Assembly (NCBI GenBank): GCA_937136425.1
Contig: CAKZON010000068.1
Span: 62,001 to 126,000 of the forward strand
Length of the DNA stretch: 64,000 bases
Direction: 5' to 3'
DNA from: an uncultured Crocinitomix sp.
GTDB taxonomy: Bacteria; Bacteroidota; Bacteroidia; Flavobacteriales_D; Crocinitomicaceae
This document shows positions 57,149 through 64,000 of the stretch, in pieces; position 1 is the stretch's first letter, and the number at the start of each line of letters is the position of its first letter. The translations under genes and the position numbers were made by a program. The notes beneath the pieces were generated by a model, which did not search any database, was not told the DNA's origin, and saw only the letters and a list, made by a program, of their open reading frames with translations.

Positions 57149-58900
57149 TTAACCAAACATTGTCAAAAAGCTATCTTTTTGCAATTTATCTAACGACAAA
57201 TCAAAGTCTGCTTTCTTTGGATTTGCTTCAATTTCGGCACCTAATTCGGTGATCAACATTTTAAACGAAAATGGATTACTCCATTGTTGATATAACGCTT
57301 TTGTGGCTATATTCGAAACTTCAGAATTTCCAGAAACACGACTAGCGCCGGCACCAAAATTCAAAAGAACAAAACACTGTCGATCCTTCTCAGGTATTAA
57401 CATACCTAAAATTGATTGTCGTTGAACTGATTTACACTTCGTTTCAAGAAACAAATTATTCGGATTCATCATATACTTATAGTCTACATTTCCTCCTTTA
57501 CCTACAATTATTTTATAATCACAATTTGCTTCACCTGAATACACATTATTTTTAACCAAAGTTGGTTCTTTTAAACCATGTTTGGCGTACAAATATTCAA
57601 CTGCGCCATTTGGAGCATCTGTTATATCTCCAGAATACATTAACTCACCATTACCTTGTTTATATTTAGCGTTCCATCCAATTTTACCACCAATATTTAA
57701 ACCCGACAAATCTAAATCATGCGCTCTCCATCTGTTTTCCCAGTAAACACCAACAGCTAAAGATTTACCATAAAACTTAGTTCCTGTTGGGATATTACCA
57801 ACAAACATTTTTTCAGAAGTTGGCATGGCAAACTCAACGTCGTACGGCAAAAAAAACTTCTTTCCTGTTAAGTCAAATCTCTTTTTACAGTAATCAATAA
57901 GAAAACTATAGTTTGGCCATACAACACCTGACACTTGGCTTGTTTTAACGAATGATTTACCATTTCTAATTCGATAAGCAAATGCATATTGACCTTTCAT
58001 TCTTGCATAGCACGCAGAGATTGCTTTAAACAAAGCAAACGGTGTCGCATTATCTAACCAGTGGATGTCCTTATCTGTCAATTCAATAGTAGTCGCATTA
58101 TTCAAAGGGTTCTCAACCAAAGGTTTATGGTGTATTTTCGATAATTTAGAAATTTTATTAATCGTTTTTGGACATCTCCCTTTATAAGCTAAAAACAAGG
58201 GTTTGAAACGGTTAAATATTTCGGCCATTTTCTCTAGACCAAACTTTTCAAATTGTGCTGCAGGATTAAAGTTTGATTTTTTAATTCCTTCAATAACCTC
58301 TTCACTTTTAATTAAAAGCGAATCATCAATTGTACGGTAAATGATATATCTAAAAAATGCTAGATTATCTGTTGGTAAGACTCCATACATGTCCGCAATT
58401 TTAACAATTGCTTCTTTATTTTTAATGTTTTCGTTTCCTGTAAATTGGTACGAAAGCTCATCCACTAAAACAGATAATAAATCATTTATAGTTTCTTCTT
58501 TCAAAGCCAAACCAGACTGTAAAAGATTCAAACATTTCGCAATCATTTCCTCTTTAGAGTAAGCCTTTACAATTTTAAATTGCAATTTAGCATTGGGTAC
58601 ATCAAGCACTTCATTTGGAATGTAAATTTCATCTTGAAATTGACTGCCGTAAGTGGATACATAATGTCTGATTTGCTCTAGATACAACTCTTCTCTTGAT
58701 GATTTTAGGATTTTTTTCCAAGACTTATGAAACGTTTTGTTTAATCCGTAACCATCTAAATTCTCATTTTTGAAGAATCGAGCAATGTCCTTTTTTGCCC
58801 AAACCGCGCCAGCTTCAATAATATAACCTAAGTCAGAAATAAATAATTCCTGATTGCTTTCTTTCTGAAGCACGGCATTAAATAATTTTAAAGTTTTCAT
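57149..58900 (-). CDS. Uncharacterised protein of the predicted Ro60 regulon (583 aa)
   Basis: The protein has no signal peptide or membrane helix. The first half (1-280) is helical. The second half is beta-rich, with GNIPTGTKFYG, the motif HDLDLSGLN (394-402) and SGDITDAPNGA (423-433), which vaguely recall the DLDxS...HSGD pattern of TerD-fold proteins. No catalytic site is obvious. Its promoter (59044-59079, minus strand) has the same hexamer pair and spacing as those of the Ro60 gene and Y RNA array, 38 kb away, so I infer a shared stress response and a possible role with RNA repair or quality control. It is not itself a TROVE protein: no MIDAS and no TROVE motif. Confidence 0.8.
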   Translation of the reverse strand: MKTLKLFNAVLQKESNQELFISDLGYIIEAGAVWAKKDIARFFKNENLDGYGLNKTFHKSWKKILKSSREELYLEQIRHYVSTYGSQFQDEIYIPNEVLDVPNAKLQFKIVKAYSKEEMIAKCLNLLQSGLALKEETINDLLSVLVDELSYQFTGNENIKNKEAIVKIADMYGVLPTDNLAFFRYIIYRTIDDSLLIKSEEVIEGIKKSNFNPAAQFEKFGLEKMAEIFNRFKPLFLAYKGRCPKTINKISKLSKIHHKPLVENPLNNATTIELTDKDIHWLDNATPFALFKAISACYARMKGQYAFAYRIRNGKSFVKTSQVSGVVWPNYSFLIDYCKKRFDLTGKKFFLPYDVEFAMPTSEKMFVGNIPTGTKFYGKSLAVGVYWENRWRAHDLDLSGLNIGGKIGWNAKYKQGNGELMYSGDITDAPNGAVEYLYAKHGLKEPTLVKNNVYSGEANCDYKIIVGKGGNVDYKYMMNPNNLFLETKCKSVQRQSILGMLIPEKDRQCFVLLNFGAGASRVSGNSEVSNIATKALYQQWSNPFSFKMLITELGAEIEANPKKADFDLSLDKLQKDSFLTMFG

Positions 58901-58938
58901 TTTTATTATAAAATAAGTGAGGAGTAAATTTTAGGGAA

Positions 58939-59022
58939 ATATAGGAACTCCTTTTACCTATTGTTGTCTTTAAAAATGCAGCGAGAAGTATATTTTTCCA
59001 AAAAGATATAGGAACTTCTTTT
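58939..59022 (-). repeat. Imperfect direct repeat in the 5' leader of the 583-aa gene
   Basis: A 17-nt sequence, forward ATATAGGAACTCCTTTT (58939-58955), recurs as ATATAGGAACTTCTTTT (59006-59022), 16 of 17 identical, 67 bp apart. Both lie between the predicted promoter and the ATG, so they are transcribed. Confidence 0.6.
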
Positions 59023-59043
59023 GCCAAATCCTTAATGACATAA

Positions 59044-59079
59044 CAAAAGTAAATTGCCTGTGCGCAACCATTCTGCGCA
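59044..59079 (-). promoter_or_regulatory. Shared-architecture promoter of the 583-aa gene
   Basis: On the minus strand TGCGCA (forward 59074-59079) and TGCGCA (forward 59061-59066) are 13 bp apart, start to start. TACTTTTG (forward 59044-59051) follows with its TTTG starting 19 bp after the second hexamer. Spacing is identical to the promoters at 16984 and 18575, and here the -7 element fits TAnnTTTG exactly. The leader to the ATG is about 140 nt. Confidence 0.75.
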
Positions 59080-59104
59080 GTAACTATTTTTTATAATTAA
59101 CTTG

Positions 59105-59131
59105 AAAAAAACACGTTAAACCACGTGCTTT
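59105..59131 (-). terminator. Second, weaker terminator before the 583-aa promoter
   Basis: CACGT (forward 59112-59116) pairs with ACGTG (59123-59127); on the minus strand a T run (forward A105-A111) follows. It backs up the stronger terminator at 59150-59179. Confidence 0.5.
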
Positions 59132-59149
59132 TCTCAAATAAATAGCCAC

Positions 59150-59179
59150 AAAAAAAGGTGTTCAACAATGAACACCTTT
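59150..59179 (-). terminator. Terminator of the M48 peptidase gene
   Basis: AAAGGTGTTCA (59154-59164) pairs with TGAACACCTTT (59169-59179); on the minus strand the stem is followed by a T run (forward A150-A156). Confidence 0.87.
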
Positions 59180-59202
59180 CTAATTATAAAAGATTTACCT
59201 TC

Positions 59203-60009
59203 TTAGAATAACTTCTGAAATTCTTTATAAGACATTACGCCGTTATCGGAACCTGAGCAGCCTTTTTCTTCTGCCCATGTATGATAGTTTTCAATTCTAT
59301 TTTCTGGACTTGGGTGCGTGCTAATGAACTCAGGTGTTCTACTTCCACCTTGTGCTTCAATTTTCTCGAAAAATCCAGCGCCACCGTCTGCAGGCCATTT
59401 TGTTCCGCATAAGTAATGAACTGAAATCTCATCCGCTTCAGTTTCATGCGAGCGGCTAAATTTAAGACCAATTAATCCTGTAGTAATTTGCTTTAACGCC
59501 TCTCTCTCACCTAAAACAGCACTCAATAGAAGTTGTATTCCGTAAGTTTTTGTCATTTGTCGAGTTGAGTGTCTCAAATCAGCGTGTCCCATTTCATGCC
59601 CCATAACTCCAGCAAGTTCTGCTTCATTTTCTAAATACTTAATAATTCCAGTATAGAAATAAATATATCCACCTGGCGTACAAAATGCATTTAGTGTAGT
59701 ATCATTATCAATGATTCTAACCTGCCATTTAAAGTCATCTTTATGTTCAACTTTACCTGTCGCTAAAATTGCATCTCTAATTCCATAAATATATCTGTAA
59801 GCAGCCACGTTAGAAGCTGAATCTAAAATATTAAACTGCGCTTTATCCGCTTCAATTTCAGCAGCAACCTGTGCACCCAATTCAATGTCTTGCTCTACCG
59901 TGAACAAATTAACTCCTTTTTTAGGGCCATCATCTCCATCTTTACCCAAACCACAAGCAGTTAATGCTAAAGCTGCTCCGGCAATCATTATTATATTTTT
60001 AATTCTCAT
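59203..60009 (-). CDS. M48 family metallopeptidase lipoprotein
   Basis: The 268-aa protein has a lipobox LTAC with Cys at residue 19. The zinc motif HEMGH is at 138-142 (H138, E139, H142) and the third ligand is probably in RSHETEADEISVHYL. It is of the LoiP/YcaL/BepA-like periplasmic type, which takes part in envelope protein quality control. The C-terminal STHPSPENRIENY is typical. A single gene with a TAAATTTG promoter element about 50 bp upstream and a terminator downstream. Confidence 0.93.
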   Translation of the reverse strand: MRIKNIIMIAGAALALTACGLGKDGDDGPKKGVNLFTVEQDIELGAQVAAEIEADKAQFNILDSASNVAAYRYIYGIRDAILATGKVEHKDDFKWQVRIIDNDTTLNAFCTPGGYIYFYTGIIKYLENEAELAGVMGHEMGHADLRHSTRQMTKTYGIQLLLSAVLGEREALKQITTGLIGLKFSRSHETEADEISVHYLCGTKWPADGGAGFFEKIEAQGGSRTPEFISTHPSPENRIENYHTWAEEKGCSGSDNGVMSYKEFQKLF

Positions 60010-60058
60010 TTGATAAAATTTTATAAGCGTTCATCAATGCCTTAGGCAAAGATGGATA

Positions 60059-60066
60059 CAAATTTA
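60059..60066 (-). promoter_or_regulatory. -7 promoter element TAAATTTG for the M48 gene
   Basis: TAAATTTG on the minus strand, 49 bp before the M48 ATG, matches TAnnTTTG. Confidence 0.4.
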
Positions 60067-60180
60067 ATATGATTATGTATTTTCAAAAATAATGCCGCAA
60101 TTAAAATGTAATAAATCTTTGAGTTACATTATTTAAGGGTTAATTGGTTACGATCTATAAAGATATCGCATATCTTATAA

Positions 60181-60582
60181 TTACCTTTCAACCTTCTCGA
60201 CCACGCCTTGAACCTTACAACTTAGCTTAACAGTATTATAAATTGTTCCAAATTTTTCGATATTCTTTTGAAGTAATTTAATGTTCAATTTTGGATCATT
60301 TGAATATATCTTGAGTACATATTTGATTTCGTCCATTCGAGGTGGTTTTTCCAATCGCACGGCACTTACATCTAAACTAGCAGATGTGTACTCAAATTTC
60401 ATCATTATAGAAAATCGTTCTACGTTTTTCAAAATGCAAGCAGCAAATGAACCCAAAAACAATTCGGCTGGACTTGCCAACAATTCATTCATTTCAGGCG
60501 TAATTCCAAAACTAAACTCAGATTCTTTTACATGAACTGATGCTTTATTTTTAGAGACAGAATTTGCTTTGACCGAATACAT
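60181..60582 (-). CDS. OsmC/Ohr family peroxidase-like protein
   Basis: The 133-aa protein has the OsmC fold with the two reactive Cys in SFAACILKNVERFS and VKLSCKVQGVVEK. OsmC proteins reduce organic hydroperoxides in the cytoplasm. The C-terminal ends VERF-like as usual. It lies 27 bp from the PAP2-like gene on the same strand and may be cotranscribed with rpoN and that gene. Substrate preference is unknown. Confidence 0.9.
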   Translation of the reverse strand: MYSVKANSVSKNKASVHVKESEFSFGITPEMNELLASPAELFLGSFAACILKNVERFSIMMKFEYTSASLDVSAVRLEKPPRMDEIKYVLKIYSNDPKLNIKLLQKNIEKFGTIYNTVKLSCKVQGVVEKVER

Positions 60583-60609
60583 TCAAGAATAAATAAAATT
60601 AGATTTAAG

Positions 60610-61290
60610 TTATAAATACAAACCGTACTTAACAACTACATACATTACAAAAAAGCCTAGTGCTGAACCTAACAAAATTTCAGTTAAACTATGTGCCTTT
60701 AAAAATAAGCGTGCGCCGGCAACAAGCCCTGCAATAAACAAAAAGTAAAGGATAATATAAAGATTGGTTGGGCCTCCTTCTACTAAACTTGAAAGTTGTG
60801 TTTGGCTATAACCCAACAGCATTCCCGCAACACCAAAAATAGCTGCTGCATGCAAACTAATTTTAACGTAAAAATTAACGATAAAACTAATTACAAAAAC
60901 CAACAATACACCAAACAAAAAACCAACTAAAGCAGGGTGCTGTAATTCCAATGGCACTTTGGTTCTAACATAGATATACGCCAGTAAATAATAAAAAGAA
61001 ACCAATATAAAAGGGTAAACTCGCTCTTCCTTTTTTTCTAAGGTAAGGCTAGAAACCATTTTATTATAGTACATGATTAGCAAACTGAGTAACGGCGCCA
61101 AAATGGTTAAAATTCCTACAATAATGTAAAGGAACTTCTTTGCCTCTGTTGGAAAATAAAACAGCGCATCTAACTTATGTAAAGAAAGCGGCCTAGTTTC
61201 TAACGAAAAAAGAAAATAAAGCCCCAAAAGCGGCATGAAAATGGGGTGAAATATGTAAGAAAGAGAAAGAAAAAACTGTCTGGCGATCAT
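60610..61290 (-). CDS. PAP2-like integral membrane protein
   Basis: The 226-aa protein has six hydrophobic helices and a final motif KAHSLTEILLGSALGF that resembles the conserved H-x-x-x-D/E-x-x-x-G end of PAP2 phosphatases, though the earlier PAP2 motifs are weak. It is common in Bacteroidota next to rpoN. It overlaps rpoN by 4 bp (ATGA), so it is cotranslated. Phosphatase activity is not certain. Confidence 0.8.
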   Translation of the reverse strand: MIARQFFLSLSYIFHPIFMPLLGLYFLFSLETRPLSLHKLDALFYFPTEAKKFLYIIVGILTILAPLLSLLIMYYNKMVSSLTLEKKEERVYPFILVSFYYLLAYIYVRTKVPLELQHPALVGFLFGVLLVFVISFIVNFYVKISLHAAAIFGVAGMLLGYSQTQLSSLVEGGPTNLYIILYFLFIAGLVAGARLFLKAHSLTEILLGSALGFFVMYVVVKYGLYL

Positions 61291-62729
61291 AATTCTTTTC
61301 TTAATCTCGCTACTGGAATATCCAATTGCTCGCGGTATTTTGCTACTGTTCTACGTGCAATATTATATCCTTTTTCTTTTAATAAATCAGTTAATTTTTG
61401 ATCCGTTAATGGTTTCTTCTTTAACTCCGCGTCAACAGCGTCTTGCAAAATCTTTTTTACCTCTCGTGTCGAAACCTCTTCCCCAGAAGAAGTTGAAAGA
61501 GACTCGGAAAAAAAGTATTTTAAGGACATGATGCCATATGGTGTTTGAATATACTTTGAGTTGGCTACCCTAGAAATAGTTGAAATATCCATTTCTACAA
61601 TATCAGCAATGTCTTTTAAGATCATTGGGCGCAAATTCGTATCATCACCTGTTAAAAAATACTCCTTTTGATAATCTAAAATTGCTTTCATGGTGTACAA
61701 AAGCGTTTGCTGGCGTTGCTGAATAGCATCAATAAACCATTTGGCAGAATCTAATTTTTGTCGAACAAATTGCACAGCTTCTTTGTCAGACTTAGAACTT
61801 TTAGCACCTTCAGAATAACTTCGCAACATATTCTCATATGTTTTACTCACTTTTAATTGAGGAGCATTTCTTCCATTCAATGATAAGCTCAATTCTCCTT
61901 CATCATCTGTTAAGATAAAATCTGGAATAATTTGTTGAATGTTTTTTGAGTTTGTTGATTCCTTTAATGAATTACCTGGCTTAGGATTTAATCGAACAAT
62001 CTCTTCAATTGCATCCTTTAAATCTTCGTCATTAATTTCAAATTTAGTCTTAATCTTTTCGTAGTGCTTTTTAGTAAATTCTTCGAAAGATTTTTCTAAA
62101 ATCTTTTTTGCCGTATAAATTGCAATATCACCGTGATGTCTTCTCTCTAATTGTAATAACAAGCATTCTCTTAAATCCCTTGCACCTACTCCTGCAGGTT
62201 CAAAATCTTGAATGATGAAAAGTACATCCTCTACATCCTCTTCAGTAGTTTCAACATTTGCTGTAAAAGCCAAGTCATCTACAATGGCTTCGATTTCTCT
62301 TCTTAAATAACCATCATCATCAATGTTTCCAATGATATTCTCTGCTATTAATTTTTCATTTGTTGTTAATTTACGGAGCATTAATTGGCTCTCTAAAATT
62401 TCATGGAAAGACTTTCCTCCAGAAATTGGAACGGCCTTTTCATCTTGATCTTTACCGGAGTTTGAAACAGATGTTTTGTACTGCGGTAAGTCATCATCCA
62501 AATAATCATTGATATCAAATTCCTCATTTGAATCTGATACTTCGTCATATTCATCATAGTCATCCTCACTTGTTTCCTCTTTCCCTTCTTCCAACGCAGG
62601 ATTCTCTTCAATTTCTTCCTTAATTCTTTGCTCAAGCTCCATAGTAGGAACCTGTAGCAATTTCATCAACTGGATTTGTTGAGGAGAAAGCTTTTGAAGC
62701 AACTTTTGACTTAATGTTTGTTTTAACAT
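61287..62729 (-). CDS. rpoN: RNA polymerase sigma-54 factor
   Basis: The 480-aa protein has the Gln/Leu-rich activator-interaction region I (LSQKLLQKLSPQQIQLMKLLQVP), an acidic region II (residues 45-90), the core-binding domain and a helix-turn-helix (ISTISRVANSKYIQTPYG). The C-terminal RpoN box ARRTVAKYREQL, which reads the -24 element, is intact near residue 462. It directs genes needing ATP-dependent activators. It heads a unit with the PAP2-like gene and is divergent from dprA. Confidence 0.97.
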   Translation of the reverse strand: MLKQTLSQKLLQKLSPQQIQLMKLLQVPTMELEQRIKEEIEENPALEEGKEETSEDDYDEYDEVSDSNEEFDINDYLDDDLPQYKTSVSNSGKDQDEKAVPISGGKSFHEILESQLMLRKLTTNEKLIAENIIGNIDDDGYLRREIEAIVDDLAFTANVETTEEDVEDVLFIIQDFEPAGVGARDLRECLLLQLERRHHGDIAIYTAKKILEKSFEEFTKKHYEKIKTKFEINDEDLKDAIEEIVRLNPKPGNSLKESTNSKNIQQIIPDFILTDDEGELSLSLNGRNAPQLKVSKTYENMLRSYSEGAKSSKSDKEAVQFVRQKLDSAKWFIDAIQQRQQTLLYTMKAILDYQKEYFLTGDDTNLRPMILKDIADIVEMDISTISRVANSKYIQTPYGIMSLKYFFSESLSTSSGEEVSTREVKKILQDAVDAELKKKPLTDQKLTDLLKEKGYNIARRTVAKYREQLDIPVARLRKEL

Positions 62730-62866
62730 TCGCGGATTATCTGTTTATCTACCAAAAATACGAAAATTTCCCGAAAAAAATCATGCCAAACTTTATTAAC
62801 ATTGTAAATTAACACTAAAAACAAGGGGTACAGCTAATCGCTAAAGAATTAAATAATCGTCATTTT

Positions 62867-62900
62867 TTTGATTATAATTTCGCCAAAAATTGTATTTTTG
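62867..62900 (+). promoter_or_regulatory. Promoter of dprA
   Basis: TTTG (62867-62870), a 22-bp spacer and TATTTTTG (62893-62900) fit the Bacteroidota -33/-7 pattern. The predicted GTG start at 62904 lies only 3 bp beyond, so the transcript may be leaderless. Confidence 0.5.
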
Positions 62901-62903
62901 AGT

Positions 62904-64000
62904 GTGGAAGAGAATATTTATAAAATAGCCGTATCTATTTTACAAGGGATTGGAATCGTTAATACCAAAACCCTTCTTGCTTATATTGGCGGACCAAAAG
63001 CTGTATTTGAATTTAGCGAAAAAGAAATTGCAGAACGCTGCGATATCTCGATTCAAAAAGTAAAAAAATTTAACCGAAAGGCCGCTTTAAAACGTGCGGA
63101 GGACGAAATTGCATTTATGGAGGCCAATAATATTCAACTCCATTATTATCAAGACGAAAACTATCCGGCTGCTTTAAAATTTTGCGAAGACAGTCCAATT
63201 GTGCTTTTCTCGAAAGGGAACGTCAACTTTAATCAACAAAACATATCCATAGTTGGCACTAGAAAAGCATCTTCGTACGGTATTAAAATTACCAAACAGT
63301 TTGTGAAAGACTTGGCACCAAGAGGTGTGCAAATTATTAGCGGTTTAGCACATGGAATAGATAAAACAGCGCACGAAGCAGCTTTAACCAATGGCTTATC
63401 TACCATAGCAGTTTTAGGACATGGACTTGATTTAATTTACCCGGCGGCCAACAAACAATTGGCTCACTTACTGCAAGACACGGGAGGACTAGTGACTGAA
63501 TACCTTAGTAAAACGCCAGGTGATCCAGGTAATTTTCCACAAAGAAATAGAATTGTTGCAGGATTATCAGAAGCAACGGTAGTAATTGAAAGTGCCATTA
63601 CAGGTGGATCACTAATTACAGGTAATTTAGCATTTGGTTATAACCGCGAAGTATTTGCTTTTCCAGGAAATATTGACAGAATAAACTCTGCAGGTTGCAA
63701 TAATTTAATTCAACGAAATACTGCTAAATTAATTACCACTGCGGAGGATATGATAGCCGCACTTGGTTGGGAGGAAATTGACACGGAAAATTCTGAAAAT
63801 CAAACTGATTTATTTGAAGCCCACACTGTTGATGAAGACAAAATAATTACTGCCTTAAAAACAGAAAACAAAGCTACTCATATTGACTTTTTAACCAAAG
63901 CAACCACCATGAGCGCAAGTGAAATTTCATTGCATTTATTCAATTTAGAAATGCGAGGAAGCATACAGTCATTGCCAGGAAAAATGTATCAACTAGCCTA
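62904..64000 (+). CDS. dprA: DNA processing protein DprA, last codon cut by the window edge
   Basis: From GTG 62904 (a TTG at 62898 is an alternative) the frame gives 365 residues and reaches the edge at the first two bases, TA, of what is probably the stop codon. An N-terminal SAM/HhH-like region (IYKIAVSILQGIG) is followed by the Rossmann-like DprA core: VGTRKASSYG, ISGLAHGIDKTAHEAAL, VLGHGLDLIYPA, PGNFPQRNRIVAGLSEATVVIE and GGSLITGNLA. A winged-helix DML1 domain closes the protein. DprA loads RecA on incoming single strands in natural transformation. Divergent from rpoN. Confidence 0.95.
   Translation, partial: MEENIYKIAVSILQGIGIVNTKTLLAYIGGPKAVFEFSEKEIAERCDISIQKVKKFNRKAALKRAEDEIAFMEANNIQLHYYQDENYPAALKFCEDSPIVLFSKGNVNFNQQNISIVGTRKASSYGIKITKQFVKDLAPRGVQIISGLAHGIDKTAHEAALTNGLSTIAVLGHGLDLIYPAANKQLAHLLQDTGGLVTEYLSKTPGDPGNFPQRNRIVAGLSEATVVIESAITGGSLITGNLAFGYNREVFAFPGNIDRINSAGCNNLIQRNTAKLITTAEDMIAALGWEEIDTENSENQTDLFEAHTVDEDKIITALKTENKATHIDFLTKATTMSASEISLHLFNLEMRGSIQSLPGKMYQLA

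Noticed and set aside
57149-58900. Second Ro60/TROVE paralogue
   Set aside because: No DxSxS metal site and no recognisable TROVE segment. Only the promoter links it to Ro60.
1-64000. Mobile elements, prophage or genomic island borders
   Set aside because: No transposase, integrase, terminal repeats or phage genes were seen, and the single tRNA gene has no repeat copy in the window.

Overview
The window looks like chromosomal DNA of a low-GC Bacteroidota, most likely a Flavobacteriales-type marine or aquatic lineage. The signs are several proteins ending in type IX secretion (T9SS) sorting domains of type A and type B, TAnnTTTG promoter elements, almost no Shine-Dalgarno sequences, three LytTR/LytS-type two-component systems, and sigma-54 next to a PAP2-like membrane protein. 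No insertion sequence, prophage or CRISPR array was seen.

Layout. Bases 1-3185 hold a lipoprotein/small membrane protein pair and a TPR sensor kinase with its LytTR regulator. Bases 3390-9643 hold an RND tripartite efflux operon. Bases 9833-16834 hold a delta-60 repeat T9SS cargo, a second LytTR/TPR-kinase pair and another T9SS cargo. Bases 17046-19420 hold a Ro60 (TROVE) gene followed by six tandem Y-RNA-like noncoding RNA genes. Bases 19517-38178 are dominated by very large surface or exported repeat proteins (1390 and 2570 aa), with a third LytTR/sensor pair between them. Bases 38306-44573 hold small envelope proteins, tRNA-Asn, an SSB, a peptidoglycan amidase and an exported DUF1028 hydrolase. 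Bases 44570-48832 hold rnpA, a C-terminal processing protease, an O-antigen-ligase-like protein and a DUF3109 protein. Bases 48958-57089 hold uncharacterised exported proteins, a hydrolase, and an OmpA protein carrying a phosphatase-like domain that lacks the catalytic arginine. Bases 57149-64000 hold an uncharacterised 583-aa protein, an M48 lipoprotein, an OsmC protein, a PAP2-like protein, rpoN and a nearly complete dprA.

The most interesting system is Ro60 with its RNAs. Six RNA units downstream of the Ro60 gene share an outer helix that changes in sequence while staying paired, a bulged T followed by a GC/GC clamp, a CG step, an A/G-rich upper helix and a nearly invariant TACTTCG. Units 1 and 2 carry a complete circularly permuted tRNA-like module, units 3 and 4 only parts of one, and units 5 and 6 none. 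The Ro60 gene, the RNA array, and the distant 583-aa gene (promoter near 59044-59079) share one promoter architecture: two TGCGCA-type hexamers 13 bp apart, then a (C/T)AC(C/T)TTTG element whose TTTG lies exactly 19 bp from the second hexamer. This points to a three-member regulon and names the 583-aa protein as a candidate new partner of the Ro60/Y RNA machinery.
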